From Trileptium ribeirensis (lineage: Eukaryota; Nematoda; Enoplea; Enoplida; Thoracostomopsidae): a stretch of 64,000 nucleotides of DNA. The notes beneath the pieces are model-generated. The model did no database searches and was not told the DNA's origin. It saw nothing but the letters and a program-made list of their open reading frames with translations. Location: NCBI GenBank assembly GCA_030248225.1, contig JASANE010028269.1:24360-88359 (forward strand), written 5' to 3'. Position 1 is the stretch's first letter, and each line of letters starts with the position of its first letter. Below, piece after piece: positions 13,501 to 28,500 of this stretch. A program made the translations under genes and the position numbers.

Positions 13501-16500
13501 AACACATACGTCAACAACATTCATAGAGTCATTTACGAACAATACAATAAAGGCACAAATCAAATAGTTCGCATACTCTTTGTACACTTATCGTGTAGAT
13601 ACAAATCATGCATGTAAATAGATTGAATATTCGGTTATTGTTCTTACTATTTGTTATAGGTAATACAATGAACGATAAATCTTACAGTTACAACGGTAGG
13701 GCATACAATTGCAACAATAGATCATACACGACGGTAAACCCAAATAATTCCAAATTCTTCAAAGTTAGAAGTGCTCGATCAGATACACACATGTACGCGC
13801 TCTGTGGAGGAAGCTTGGATTATGTTCAAGGCAACTGATCTATAGCGAACATGACCTCAGGTTTAGTAATGTTGCCCATTACACTGTGAGGATTAATTGC
13901 GTAACGATCCAGATTGTATCTGTTACATTTATGTTTCGGATTCCCTGGGTCAATGCCCTCTGACAATTAAGCCACAAGTAAAACCCCAGTAACATAAAAA
14001 ATGAGAAAATTTTTTTACTATAACCCGACTTTTGTATTTACAATTTTGATTAAATTTTTATGAAAAAATTCGCTCAGAAGTTTTTCAATGTTTTTACTGC
14101 TTTTGATAACTTTTCAACGTTTTTGTTAAAAACTCTGAGTTTTGAAAATATTGAGATTTTAAAGGTTGGAGTTTGAACTGGGCAGCGTATGCCCATTTCA
14201 CGCTCAGTGGAAAAGTCCGATTCATTGCCTCTACTCCCCTGGTAAATTTTCAGTGGATAGAGAAGCCATCAAGACACAGCTTTACGAATTATGTGTCAAA
14301 TATTTCCTTGAGATATTCAATTTCAAAAGACGGGTGTAGATGGATTACTGCTAATGTCCGACCACTGGCTCCTCTGGCCACCGACCCCCCTCCCTCGGAA
14401 GTATCAACCCTCAACTTTTTATTGTGACCCGAAAAACTTTCATCTCCGCCCAACATGCAAATTTTGGTATTTATTGCCAAACTCAGTTATAGGATGCCGT
14501 TATAGTTATAAATTATGAAGCTATACTCATCTATTCCATGTACTCATAGCATAGCTAAATCCGTGAACTCATAGCGGATTTGTACGGGACTGGTCTCATC
14601 GATAAGTCTAAAAGTTCTGTGCCAGAAAAGTCTGACCAGCTCCTACAAATTCCAAAGCGTTCCGGGCTATGGGCCAGAGCAGCGACGGCCCTCAATTTCG
14701 AAGATTCGGATTTGACACTTTAAAAGTTGTTTAGTAAAATTTTCTGATTTTTTTCGGAATTTGAAATTTATGTTCCGTACCTAGAAATTTCGTATTTTTG
14801 TGAAATTTGGTGCTCGCTGCACGGCGAACAGCCACAACTCAATATGCTTTTGCACTGGCAGGGGCGGTCGGGACGGGTTTCCCGTTGTACTAATTTTCCT
14901 TACGGCTATTCGAAACTCGCTTTTCTTAGTGACATACCTTCATGTCAGATTTTTACAGTCGACACAAGTTACAAAGCCAAATGATACAAGTGCAAATCGC
15001 AGGTCCAGACTGGCAAGTTACCGCAAGATACTTCTCACCAACCCGTTCCGTGGTATACATAAGGCCTGTTGGTACAGTATTTACATATGAATACAGGTAC
15101 ATATCAAAATGCGCCACAACGAATGAGGGTGGTGGGTCGGGACCGGTAAGGTACCAGGAGGTATCCTACCAGACCTGGCCGACCAGAAGCATATTAATTA
15201 TACATACGCGAATAATTAAAATAGTGAACAGATATATAAGCCATGCAATATTTCACATGACTAACACATACGTCAACAACATTCATAGAGTCATTTACGA
15301 ACAATACAATAAAGGCACAAATCAAATAGTTCGCATACTCTTTGTACACTTATCGTGTAGATACAAATCATGCATGTAAATAGATTGAATATTCGGTTAT
15401 TGTTCTTACTATTTGTTATAGGTAATACAATGAACGATAAATCTTACAGTTACAACGGTAGGGCATACAATTGCAACAATAGATCATACACGACGGTAAA
15501 CCCAAATAATTCCAAATTCTTCAAAGTTAGAAGTGCTCGATCAGATACACACATGTACGCGCTCTGTGGAGGAAGCTTGGATTATGTTCAAGGCAACTGA
15601 TCTATAGCGAACATGACCTCAGGTTTAGTAATGTTGCCCATTACACTGTGAGGATTAATTGCGTAACGATCCAGATTGTATCTGTTACATTTATGTTTCG
15701 GATTCCCTGGGTCAATGCCCTCTGACAATTAAGCCACAAGTAAAACCCCAGTAACATAAAAAATGAGAAAATTTTTTTACTATAACCCGACTTTTGTATT
15801 TACAATTTTGATTAAATTTTTATGAAAAAATTCGCTCAGAAGTTTTTCAATGTTTTTACTGCTTTTGATAACTTTTCAACGTTTTTGTTAAAAACTCTGA
15901 GTTTTGAAAATATTGAGATTTTAAGGTTGGAGTTTGAACTGGGCAGCGTATGCCCATTTCACGCTCAGTGGAAAAGTCCGATTCATTGCCTCTACTCCCC
16001 TGGTAAATTTTCAGTGGATAGAGAAGCCATCAAGACACAGCTTTACGAATTATGTGTCAAATATTTCCTTGAGATATTCAATTTCAAAAGACGGGTGTAG
16101 ATGGATTACTGCTAATGTCCGACCACTGGCTCCTCTGGCCACCGACCCCCCTCCCTCGGAAGTATCAACCCTCAACTTTTTATTGTGACCCGAAAACTTT
16201 CATCTCCGCCAACATGCAAATTTTGGTATTTATTGCCAAACTCAGTTATAGGATGCAGTTATAGTTATAAATTATGAAGCTATACTCATCTATTCCATGT
16301 ACTCATAGCATAGCTAAATCCGTGAACTCATAGCGGATTTGTACGGGACCGGTCTCATCGATAAGTCTAAAAGTTCTGTGCCAGAAAAGTCTGACCAGCT
16401 CCTACAAATTCCAAAGCGTTCCGGGTTATGGGCCAGAGCAGCGACGGCCCTCAATTTCGAAGATTCGGACTTGACACTTTAAAAGTTGTTTAGTAAAATT

Positions 16501-19500
16501 TTCTGATTTTTTCGGAATTTGAAATTTATGTTCCGTACCTAGAAATTTCGTATTTTTGTGAAATTTGGTGCTCGCTGCACGGCGAACAGCCACAACTCAA
16601 TATGCTTTTGCACTGGCAGGGGCGGTCGGTACGGGTTTCCTGGCTTACTAGTTTTCCTTACGGCTGTTCGAAACTCGCTTTTCTTAGTGACATACCTTCA
16701 TGTCAGATTTTTACAGTCGACACAAGTTACAAAGCCAAATGATACAAGTGCAAATCGCAGGTCCAGACTGGTAAGTTACCGCAAGATACCTTTCACCAGC
16801 CCGTTCCGTGGTATACATAAGGCCGGTTGGTACAGTATTTACATACGAATACAGGTACATATCAAAATGCGACACAACGAATTAGGGTGGTGGGTCGGGA
16901 TCGGTAAGGTACTAGGAGGTATCCTACCAGACCTGGCCGACCAGAAGCATATTAATTATACGCGAATTATTAAAATAGTGAACAGATATATAAGCCATGC
17001 AAATTTCACATGACTAACACATACGTCAACAACAATCATAGAGTCATTTACAAACAATACAATAAAGGCACAAATCAAATAGTTCGCATACTCTTTGTAC
17101 ACTTCTCGTGTAGATACAAATCATGCATGTAAATAGATTGAATATTTGGTTATTGTTCATACTATTTGTTATAGATAATACAATGAACGATAAATCTTAC
17201 AGTTACAACGGTAGGGCATACAATTGCAACAATAGATCATACACGACGGTAAACCCAAATAATTCCAAATTCTTCAAAGTTAGAAGTGCTCGAGCAATTC
17301 ATTCTCGATCAGATACACACATGTACGCGCTCAGTGGAGCAACCTTGGATTATGTTCAAGGCAACTGATCTATAGCGAACATGACCTCAGGCTTAGTAAT
17401 GTTGCCCATTACACTTTGTGAGGATTAATTGCGTAACGATCCAGATTGTATCTGTCACATTTATGTTTCGGACTCCCTAGGTTAATGCACTCTGACAATT
17501 AAGCCACAAATAAGAACCTCAGTAGCATAAAAAATGAGAAATTTTTTTACTATAAACCGACTTTTGTATTTACAATTTTGATTAAATTTTTATGAAAAAA
17601 TTCGCTGAGAAGTTTTTCAATGTTTTTACTGCTTTTGATAACTTTTCAACGTTTTTGTTAAAAACTCTGAGTTTTGAAAGTTTTGAGATCTTAAAGGTTG
17701 GAGTTTGAACTAGGCAGCGTATACCCATTTCACGCTTTGTGGAAAAGTCCGATGCATTGCCTCTACTCCCGTGGTAAATTTTCAGTGGATGGAGAAGCCA
17801 TCAAGACACAGCTTTACGAATTATGTCAAATGTTTCCTTGGGATATTCAATTTCAAAAGATTGGGGTGTAGGTGGATTACTGCTAATGTCCGATCACTGG
17901 CTCCTCTGGCTACCGACCCCCCTCCCTCGGAAGTTTCAATCCTCAACTTTTTATTGTGACCCGAAAAACTTTCATCTCCGCCCAACGTAACATGCAAATT
18001 TTGGTATTTATTGCTAAACTAAGTTATAGAATGCAGTAATACAGACGCAGACATTATGTAAATCTCACATAATATACAATATATACATATATACATGCAT
18101 ATAAAACATAAATGTATATATATACATAATATATATATACATATATATCTGGCCTGTCCACAGCCCTGCGACAAGTGGGAGGGGGAACTTCGGGGGGCCC
18201 CATCTTCATTCTCGGTGAGAAATTAAAAGTGGGGGATAAATTTTGTTTAAAAATACTAAGTATTTCCATATTTTCATGCATTTTTACTACCGTGAATGTA
18301 TTTTCAAGCTAAAAACAATATTTTAGCATTATAAATAGCGATAATTAATGCTTAAAAAACAATTTGCAAACAAAAAACATAAATTTTCAGACTTAAAAAA
18401 TTTTTGGAATTAGTTGAAACATGGTGGTTTCGGATAAGTGGGGGGACGGACATGGGGGAAAATCTCACAAACATGGGCGATTTGAAAAGTGGGGGTCCCC
18501 CCATCCCCACTGTGGACAGACCAGTATATAAATCTATTGAATTCTGAGTGAGTGAGCGAAAGCTTGAAATCTCTATTTGTGCCCTTTAGTTAAGCGCGAA
18601 GCCCGATTCCAACATCTCCCCGAAAAAAACAGGTCAAAGGGGATCGGATTGGGCCCAAAAAATTTCTTTACTTACTGTAGCTCGACAACCAGTTATGTAT
18701 CAGAGTCAAATTAGGTTCATTTTGTAAAGCATACAAGTCTTTATAAATCTATATATATTGCTTTGCTACGAGGTTCTCTTACAATGCAGGATTTTGGTCA
18801 AAACGGATTCTAAAATAGTCACAAGAGACCCATAATACACGAACATGGTAATATTTTCGCAACAGCTTTAGGTATGTTTGGTCTCATTCTGTAGAGCAAT
18901 TCATCTTCTAATAGCTGCAAATAGTGCAGCACTGTTGTCATTATTTACACTGCAAGGGTTATTCAATGGTCCCATAGGACCCAAAATACACGAAAATGGT
19001 AATATTTCTTCAGTCGTTCATCCTTTTTGAGGTTATTGGTATCATTTTTTATTCAGTCACTCACGCTTCAGTTTTTCGGCATCATTTTGGAGCAATTCAT
19101 CCTCTATGTACTTGAAAATTGCCAGCACAATAATATGTATGTATATCTTCTCAACCATTCCAGCAACGCAGCTGATATTCGGTGACTCATTTTGCATTTT
19201 AATGCTCAGTATATCTATGCATATCTCTTTAAATTACATATTCAACGCTCAGAATTCACCACCTTGGCGATAAGCTAAGCTACTAGTATAGTAAAATATT
19301 CGAACTCGGGGTTAGACTTCCCGCGGAGGCCCGCGAGAACCTCAGGTGAGGTTTTTCGCAGTGCCGAAATTAGCAAGTTATGTGCTATTGCTGTCAGAAT
19401 TAGGTTTTTCGGTAAAATATCGAGGTAAAAATATAAAGCCTCATGGAGGAAAACCATGGTAAGTTAGTTATTTATTTGAAAATGCAATATTGATAATAAA

Positions 19501-22500
19501 GGTAATAATCTACATTAGCATTAGCCTAACTTTAAATCTTAATTTTAGCGAATTTGGTTTGTTCAGGCAACGTAAGCCCAATTTGAGCACCACGCCCGCT
19601 TCTTTGCAGTAACATGATCAACTCATTTTGGCATTTTTTATGCCCGATTCATAGAGACGACAGGGCACACTATGTTATATAACTGTTTAACGATTCAGTA
19701 TGCAGTAATTGGCATTCTTTATCGCAGTTATTATTTTCTACGCAAATAAAATAATACTAATCAGCGACGGTAGTGTACTGATTATCTTGGAATTGTGTGC
19801 TACTGCCAGTGACCATTTAGTTCAAACAGCCCCGGAAGGGGTTGGAAAGTTTGATTTAAACAATGTCATATACGGTCGAGCCTGTTTTGACATGTCCCGA
19901 TGAGCATAGCTCAGAATAAAACGTTTGGTATTTCAGCTACTGGATTCATTGATCAGCAACTGTGGTGCAACATTTCGCGCAGAAGCGGCAACAAAAGAAT
20001 TTGTAAGCGAACTGAGAAGCAAAGCTACTGGGGTAAGATCTAATAATGCTGAGATTTTTCAGTATGGGAGGTTTGTGTATTTGATCTGTTACTAATGTTA
20101 AAAACGGCATGTTTACTGGTTGTGAGCATGCGTAATGGTATTTATTCATTCCAGATTTCGTTCATAAGGAATGGAACGTTCTTTACATTGGCGGCATGCA
20201 CCTGCCAAAATGAATTCTGGTATATTCCAAAAATGTGAGCCGACCAGTTGCGATTATGAACAAAAATCAGACTGTTGAGTACTAAAGGTGATTTTCACTA
20301 ATTTATCTTATCAGCATCATCAGTACATTTGTGGACTTCAGGGCTTCAGAGAGTACAGCAATCATGCATAGATTTGCTAGTTGCTAGTTCACACAAACGC
20401 GGGAGTATATCGACATAAAAAGTCATTTTAACAAAATTTGCTAAAGAGAATCCCTAATATAATTATCACGGGTTATTGTAGCACCAACTGTCCGTAGAAA
20501 ACAGGCGAATTTTCATGCATGTCGTGAGTTTACAGAGCCATATACTTTCAAACGTTATCTTACACTATATAATATTTTTGCAAGTTGTAAAGCTTAATGT
20601 AGCACACTTCAAAAAGTCTGGCATCGAATGAAATAGTGTGGCACTGTTAAAAATTACATAAACTAAACGTAACAGTGTTCTTACAGAACGTAAAATGGAT
20701 TTGACGTTTAAGGATAAAACTAAATAATTTTCAGGGAAGTCCCACAGAATCCGTACAATTTTGTTGGTTTGATTTGCAAAAGTGAAAATTTCAGATACGT
20801 TTGATGGGAGTAAAATTGTGTTTTACAAAAGGATTATGTATGTCATACTTTAAGCATTTTTATGCACCACATTATTTATCTTTTATATTATGGTAACTGT
20901 GAAAGCAATAGTAACTGCGAAACTCACAATCTCGCTGCAATCAGCAAAAAAAAATTAGAAATATAAGTCGTAATTACATGTATAGAGTGTTCATGTATGC
21001 CATAGACAGGGTGCCCGCGAGCGGGAAAATGCGGGAATTCGGTGCTTATAGCGGAAAAAGCGGGAAATGGGTGCCCAAAATAACCAAAAGCGGGAAATCA
21101 GTGGTGGAAGAACAAAAGTTGTATATCAAGGCCATAACGGGATAGCGTCGTAAGTGACAAAAATTCGAAAATTGAAATTTTGACTCCAACTCGTAGAGAA
21201 AGCCGTGTGTATAAGCAACCCGTAGTATAAATGCAGGAAGTTTAGCAGTAGGTACTGGTTGATGCTCTTAATGGTAGCCGCTACTAAATAATCACCTAAA
21301 ACGCGTCTTAGCCGTCCCCTGCGGTGTCTGTCGTTTCACTGCACTCTCGAATACAGCTTGATTGTAGCACTTAGATATAGCTAGTGTGCACAGTGTTGCT
21401 GCGCCCCCTTCCCAGCCTAACTTAACACAAATTGTACTTCAAGTATTATTTGGTAGTGTTTAGCGGTGCCAGCGGCTAGTATAACTTCCTGTTTCATGTT
21501 TGTTACTGTTTCAATGATTCCGCTAGGAAGTCTAGGTTACAGGAGTTTAAGGAAGATTGCAGATTTATGAAATGAAATTGCAGATTTATGGGCTCCATAA
21601 TATTGAAAAATACCAAATTGCTATGCTTCGTAATTCACTGTATGTTGACAATTCAATAGGCGACTTACGCTAATTCTGATTCATCCGTTTTAGATGTTGA
21701 AATAGAGATTAGAACTTCGCGAGTGTTGTGACCCTGTCAACTGACCTTATCGGAATAAGCGGGAATTCGCACCAAAAAAGCGGGAATTTGCACCAAAAAA
21801 GGCGGGAAATCGGCGATCGAAGATGCGCGGGCACCCTGCATAGATCATAACAACAAATTTCCTGTTTAGTACCCCATATCGTAGAGCATGCCGATGGTAT
21901 CTCGAAAATTGGCACCAGAACGCTGCCAAGCTGAATTATAGGCATTCTGTGAAAGATATATTGTATTCGAACAATGGTGTTTTGCGAACTATGAATCAAG
22001 ACGCATATGACAAAAATATAATGGAGCGATGCTAATTGTGGGCGCTTTAAAGCTTTTAATGGTGAGCCATGGTTTTGTTATAGAGCAATTCAAAGATTGG
22101 TGAACGAACTAGACAATTGTTGTGTAGATGGGCTGAAGAAGAATATGAAAAAGATCCCTCTCTCAGATACTCGTAAGTTGGCAAATTTATCAACTACGTA
22201 AGATTTGCTACAAATTTAGCTCAAATACTGAACTAATATAATCCAAAAGATCGTATGATGGTAATGATGTAGTAAATTTAACATTGAAATGCGTCTCATT
22301 TTAAGGAACCAGCGCATGTAGAAGCCGCGATATCCTTCGTGATGAACTCTTAATGCCATGCAAAAATTAGAGATATTTGGTGAATTCATCGCACAGTGTT
22401 TTGTCTCTCAAATGGTAAAATCCGGCTTCAAGATGTTCACGCTTCGAAGTTTTTTCATAAGTTTGTTTGTTAAAGTGATCTTAATACCACATCACCCGGC

Positions 22501-25500
22501 ACCAGCGCTGACATGGTCATTGGCTCCTTTTAAATTCGAGCAATAATTTATTGAAATTCTTATCTATCATCCTTCACAGCAGTTGTCATGCTCGAGCCTT
22601 GAAAGGTTCGATGAGCATTACACGGAGCGTAAAGCACACATCGTGAGTTAGATGTATATATACTGAGGAAACGTTTATGCCTGTAGGTCGATTACAAGCC
22701 TACGAATTTAACTTATAATTGCAGGGATTAAGTGAGATCTGGTGGCACAGGTATGAGAGAGTGTGCTAAATTTCAACCGTATCCACGACTAAACTCCTCT
22801 CTGGTATTGACCATGTTTCGACAACGTAACGTGTTTATTGTAACCATGTAGCGTGTTTATTGCGCGAAAAATTTGTAATTCATTAGGGTTAAAGTGGAGC
22901 ATGTTTCGTGAGCCATGTTTTCTGGTTCTGCTGAGAGTTTGTGAATCCCCGAAGTACGGAATTGTTTAACTTAATTTATTTGACATGTCTGATGCTGTTT
23001 TTAATGTGGATTCATTGTTATGGTCACATTTTTCTAGTATCCTATATGACGTCGTGTTGTTAGTATATATAATACTTCGAACTTTCATGTGCATACTTGC
23101 AAAATTTGCTTCACTTTCTCGTAGTAGCACGGTTTTATAGGTAGGTTATTATCTGCTAGCCTGAATACATTAACTTAGCCTAAATGATTATGCGCGCAAA
23201 TGGTTGTAGGCAACAGTTGCGCAGAGAATCGAACAGCTCAATCTATATAATAATGTTGCACCCTACAAGCAAAAATGTGTTCTGAGAGAATACTTTGGAA
23301 AGTCCTAATATACCAAATATGCCCGTCCTGGGTGCCGGCTTCTTGATTTTGCTATAATTTCCTGAGATTTGATACTCCTAGAATTTTCTGGAATGTCGTC
23401 TTAGAACAAGAACGTCATTTTCTGGAGTTTTTAGCAAATGTTTCCTGGATAATGACACACCATTTTGAATTTTTTACCGGACATGATTCATCCTTATGTC
23501 AGTTTTGAAACTAAACGTGTAAAAAATCTTATGATGCGAAAAAAGCGAACGTGGTCAAAAACGATCGGAAACGAATATTGGATTACCTGCAACAGGTTAA
23601 GGCCAAATAAAGCTACACAATCTGAGGCATCTAAATTCGCTGGAAAAGTGACGGAACTTAAGCCGAAACTGAATTAAACGTGAGTTGATGAAACATGAAT
23701 TTGATATTTGTGTTGCAATTTCATTTAGTTCGAATTTTCATGGTAAAAATTTCCTGGAAAATCTAAATTGTTTTTCTTTGGAATTTTGAGGCTTATTTAA
23801 ACGGCAGGCACCCGGCCGGTGCAAGGATACGTATAACAACAACAGCTCTCCAGCGGTAATATTGTATTCAGCGCGCTCTAACATCTAAATAAAATGTTTT
23901 TGCGCTTGCACCCAGAAATAACATGCCACAAAAGCGGAAAAGCGTAAAAATTTCCTGGAAAAGCTAAATTGTTTTTTTTTGGAATTTTGAGGCTTATTTA
24001 AACGGCAGGCACCCGGCCGGTGCAAGGATACGATATAACAACAACGGCTCTCCAGCGGTAATATTATTGTATTCAGCGCGCTCTAACATCTAAATAAAAT
24101 GTTTTTGCGCTTGCACTCAGAAATAGCATGCCACAAAAGCGGAAAAGGCCTATTCTGTTTGAATAGGTCGGCAGACCCTGAAACACCCCATTTGCCATGC
24201 CATGGCACGATACCTTACATCAGTCATAGGTCTCGACGGCGATACTGTTGTATGAAGCCGGTGTGATGCTCGTAGCCAGCAATAACATGTGACATAACAG
24301 AAATGGTCTTGAATATGAATCGACATGCCCTATTTGGACACATAGCGACCCATAGAGTCGCCTGACAAAAAGTGTAGTGCAGCAAAGTTATTGAGCTGAT
24401 TTCGGAAGGTGATCTGTATCTCGGCATATAGGTCGCGAAGGAAAGATACCCGGATGACCAATTTTCACAAATGTGACCGTTGATCCAGTGGGACCATTTT
24501 GACCGGTCGGCAGGTTTAGCGGTTAATGAAAGGGCATACACAGACCGAATCTGTGAACAAATAAAAGAGATTGTGAATATAAAATATAGATATATAAAAT
24601 ATAGATTGTGAATAAAATAGAGATAGGATGGACATCCTATCTCTACAGACGGACAACAAATAAATTTTTTACCATTGTTGCCTCTAGCAAAGATAGGATG
24701 AAATTCCACTGGTTTCGCTCACTCCGTTTCAATAGAAACCGTGTACCGGTATCAACATTTGGTCAAGTTAATCTAATTGTCATAAATTTGTTATTAGGTT
24801 GCTTAGTAAATCTAATTCTGACTGTCAAATTGAAGAATGTCTTGAAGTTGCGTTTAATTGGTCAAAAATATTTGTCTGTGACACTAATAAGTCATTTCAT
24901 GGATTGATAGATTTTCGCAGATTTTTTTATTCTACGTGTAATTAAATATAATTGTGCACCTTGTTTGTATGTGCGCTGCTCCAATGATTTTCTGTGCGAA
25001 GTCTCAGAAGACCATCGCGAATTGGAGACTGTTCACTTTAAACTTTTTGTGTCGCCCAGAATTTTAAATCACTCATGATAGAGGTATCAATCATATCGAA
25101 AAATTAATCCTCTAATTGAGAGCTACAACATTGCTGTTTAACAATTGTTTGTCAGAGCATCCGTTTTAGAGCTATGAGCTAAACTTTTAAAAGTATATAC
25201 TAGAGTACGTGAAATTTTAAAAATTTTTAGTAAATTGGTTTCTTGTTTATTGGGGGTGGACGATGGTTTGATATAATTAGCACGTTAATTAAGTTGGCTT
25301 CGTTCTTTTAAAACTATATTGGATATAGTATTAACTCTCCTGTTGATGCAGGGGTTGATGGTGGTAAATTTTGGCACAACAACGCTCATGTTTTGCTATT
25401 TTTTCAAATAATTTGCATGTCGATGTGCTAAAACGGGCATATAGGCTTTAGGATGCGCTGACTGTGATGAAAGCAATTGTGGCACAAAAATGTTCATGTT

Positions 25501-28500
25501 TTGGTATGTTTTTCAAATAAGTTGCATGTCGATGTGCTAAAACTGGCATATAGGTTTTAGGATGCGCTGAGTGTGATGAAAGCAATTGTGCTTTCGTGGT
25601 ATGAATCCAATACAGGAAGTGCTGGGTGTCTAACGTGTGAAAAACACTTAAAATTGTAGTTTCTATTAAAAGGCACAAAAATGGTCATATTTTGGTATTT
25701 TTTCAAATAAGTTGCATGTCGATGTACTAAAACTGGCATATAGGCTTTAGGATGTGCTGAGGGTGATGAAAGCAATTGTGCTTTCGTGGTATGAATCCAA
25801 TACAAGAAGTGCTGGGTGTCTAAAGTGTGAAAAAAGACTTAAAATTGTTATTTCTATTAAAAGTTGTCACCTATAAATTTCGAAATTTTCATTCTTTTTT
25901 ATTACTAAAGGAAGAATTAAAGAGTGGTGTGAGCTGAAAATGATTGTAATATTTTTTTAATGTATTGTTGGCGTCCTATTGTCTTTTGTAACTTTGAAAG
26001 TTGTCATGAAGCACATAGTAGCCACAGCTCCGTTTGCCTCGCTTTGCGAGTTAGTCAACGGAAGGTCACTTTCTGAAACATCGTTATTGAATGCTGGGAG
26101 TAGGGTTGCCGATAGGGGCCACATTCGGACAAAAAGGGGCCGTCCGTCCTGTTCCGGAATTCTGGATATGTTACTATTCTCCCCAGATAATATCGATTCC
26201 CTCACAATTAGACATTAATAGTGCTTCAGTGTGAACTCTCCTTGTTTTGGTATGACCCAGATTGTTAGTGTGTATGTTATGTATGGTGCCGGTTTGTTAA
26301 GCCATGAACAAACAACTTTGCTTTTTATGGAGCTTTATATAGTTTTCATTACTATTTTAGATTGATTGTGTCACTTTATCACGAGTTGAAAAGAGACGGA
26401 TATGAATTTAAGCCGCTGGACCAGGTGTGTTACATTTACATACAACCGTTGTAGTTTATTTTGTATGTATTCTGATATATAATAACCGCTTATCTTATTT
26501 TCATCACATTTCGGGTTATCACTCTACAGATGTACTAGATTTCACCATATTTTTGTTACAGCCGCAACTGTTGGTGTATGCGTGCGATTTGTTTGCCTTG
26601 TTGTTTGTTATGTTGCTTTTGAATTTTTGCAAATTTAAACGAAGATATAAATTTAGTACAATTCGGGTATGTGTAACCGAATTCTGGTACACTTTTTCAT
26701 TGTTATATAATATTGGTAGTTTGTGTTTGATTCATTTATTTCAAAATTTATCTCTGGCTTCTCCTTTCGCTGAAATTTTTTTCCGAGGGCCGCATGAACT
26801 GGTGGGCCCTGGTTCAGAACTGAGGTTAGCTCGATTTTTTGGAGCGCGAACTGGAGCACATGCGTTTGGAACGGTAGCGCTCCCTACCTTCGAAATTTAA
26901 ATTTTTTTCAAAATTCAGTGTTTTAAAGAAAAACGTTAAAATTGTTAATAAATGGTCAATATCTTTAGCTATTAATCAAAACTGTTTTAAGGGTAAAAAG
27001 AAAGTTCTTCAAACGACAGATCCGAACTACGCCGCTTCCCAAGAAGAAGCCGACGATATTGCCAAAGGTATTTCAGTTGTACTTTATTGCTCGTGAAACA
27101 TGGCTTGTTACAGTTAACTAAACACATAACTTGCGGACTTCGCTTGTCATCCGCAGGGTTATTATTTGAAAGAATAAATCATTACCCAATGCAAATGGGC
27201 AAACATAGGTATTCACTGAACACTGTGAATAATTTTTGTTTTTTCAATGAAGAGTGTATTGTTTAATCGGCAGTTTCATGGAAAAATCAAAATATCATTT
27301 ATGATTAAGTAAGCTTAAGATGACTCCATCAAACATCGTATTTTGTAATAACCGATATGAAATCGCAAACTGTTGTTACTATATAATGGGTGACTTTAAT
27401 TCGGTTTATCGCTAACCGAAAATTGGCAAAAATTTCCAAAGACCAGATATTACACTTTGTGTTCGAGCAGAATTTAAGCGTTTTCCATTTGCAGAAATTT
27501 GGATCCGTAATGCCTAATCATTTAGATTTGGATTGTTTAGTGCTCGCGAGCAAATTTAATGCAAAAGTGACTTCAAAAATAAATCGATCGTGTTGTTAAG
27601 CTCTTGGTGCTTGCGAACAAAACCCCTATGTTTCATATTCGACATTATTTTCATTCATTTGGGTAATTTTACTTGAATTTTTGTGAACACAAAATGGCTA
27701 GATTTCAATCGCCAGCAGTGTTTTAGCGATCAGCTTAGCAACTAATTTCAATTGACCAAAAAGTGTTCCCTAACTGTCTTTATGATAAATTACAAAATAT
27801 TATAGTTGATGTGGTCACCCTAAGTTTACCCGCGTATTATTGCACGCAGGTTATATTATTAATCTTCTTAGCCGGATCTGGACTTTTTATAGTGGTTTCT
27901 ATGTAGCTCACATACAACAGTTATTGGAACAAATATTTTTGTAAATTGTTACATTACGCAAGGAGTAAAATACATTCAATTATTCGTAGTGGTTAAGTCC
28001 ATAATATCTGAATGGCTTTTGTATGTTATTGCATCTAAAATGGGTTTCTTTGTTATAAAAACTACTGTACAACGTAGTGCCTGGAGCTATACACCTATAC
28101 TTTTAGAAGAGGAACTTGGGCAGTTTGCATAGAACCGACTCAGCATAAACTTGATGTGTTAGCCCGCTGCAACATTGACTTGTCCACTGTCAATAAATTT
28201 AGTCGTAACCACTTGAAATTGCAGCATCATTAGATAAAGAAGCGTACACAGTACCAATGGAATCTTTTTGTTTATTATCTTTCCGCGGTCGTTAGATTTT
28301 GTCACCTTCAAGGTTGGTTTTGCAGCTATTCAGTTATCACTGAAAGAGTCTGGAGGTAGCACCGACGGCAGCAAAGATCATCATTCGACATCGGTTGCTT
28401 CAAACGATAGCCGCAATGGAATTTACCCGGGTGCCGCGTCAGTGCAGTCTGCCGGAATAAGCACTGCGAAACGAATCGTGAAAGCGCTATACGATTTTGA

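Larger units (their letters stand above)
12753..18037 (+). repeat. three-copy tandem array, unit about 1.76 kb
   Basis: Copies are 12753-14510, 14511-16269 and 16270 to about 18037, each opening AATTATGAAGC(G/T)ATACTCATC. Copies 1 and 2 are nearly identical. Copy 3 has more substitutions and small indels. Each unit carries the same short ORFs, including a signal-peptide-like ORF annotated separately. The array lies in STAM intron 2 on the coding strand. Confidence 0.93.
22173..26360 (+). other. STAM intron 4
   Basis: No additional exon was recognised. It contains the 201-bp duplication at 23743-24150 and the degenerate tandem repeats at 25370-25865. Short open frames such as 24224-24709 on the minus strand have no recognisable domain. 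Confidence 0.45.

Noticed and set aside
14942..15379. 145-residue ORF in array copy 2
   Set aside because: The same frame is truncated at 92 residues in copy 1 and disrupted in copy 3, so reading-frame length is not conserved.
24224..24709. 161-residue minus-strand ORF in STAM intron 4
   Set aside because: Composition is irregular with runs of Tyr/Ile/Phe from AT-rich DNA. No domain or conservation is visible.
25370..25865. Regular repeats considered as a CRISPR-like array
   Set aside because: Units are long, degenerate and contiguous, without constant short repeats and spacers, in a eukaryotic intron.
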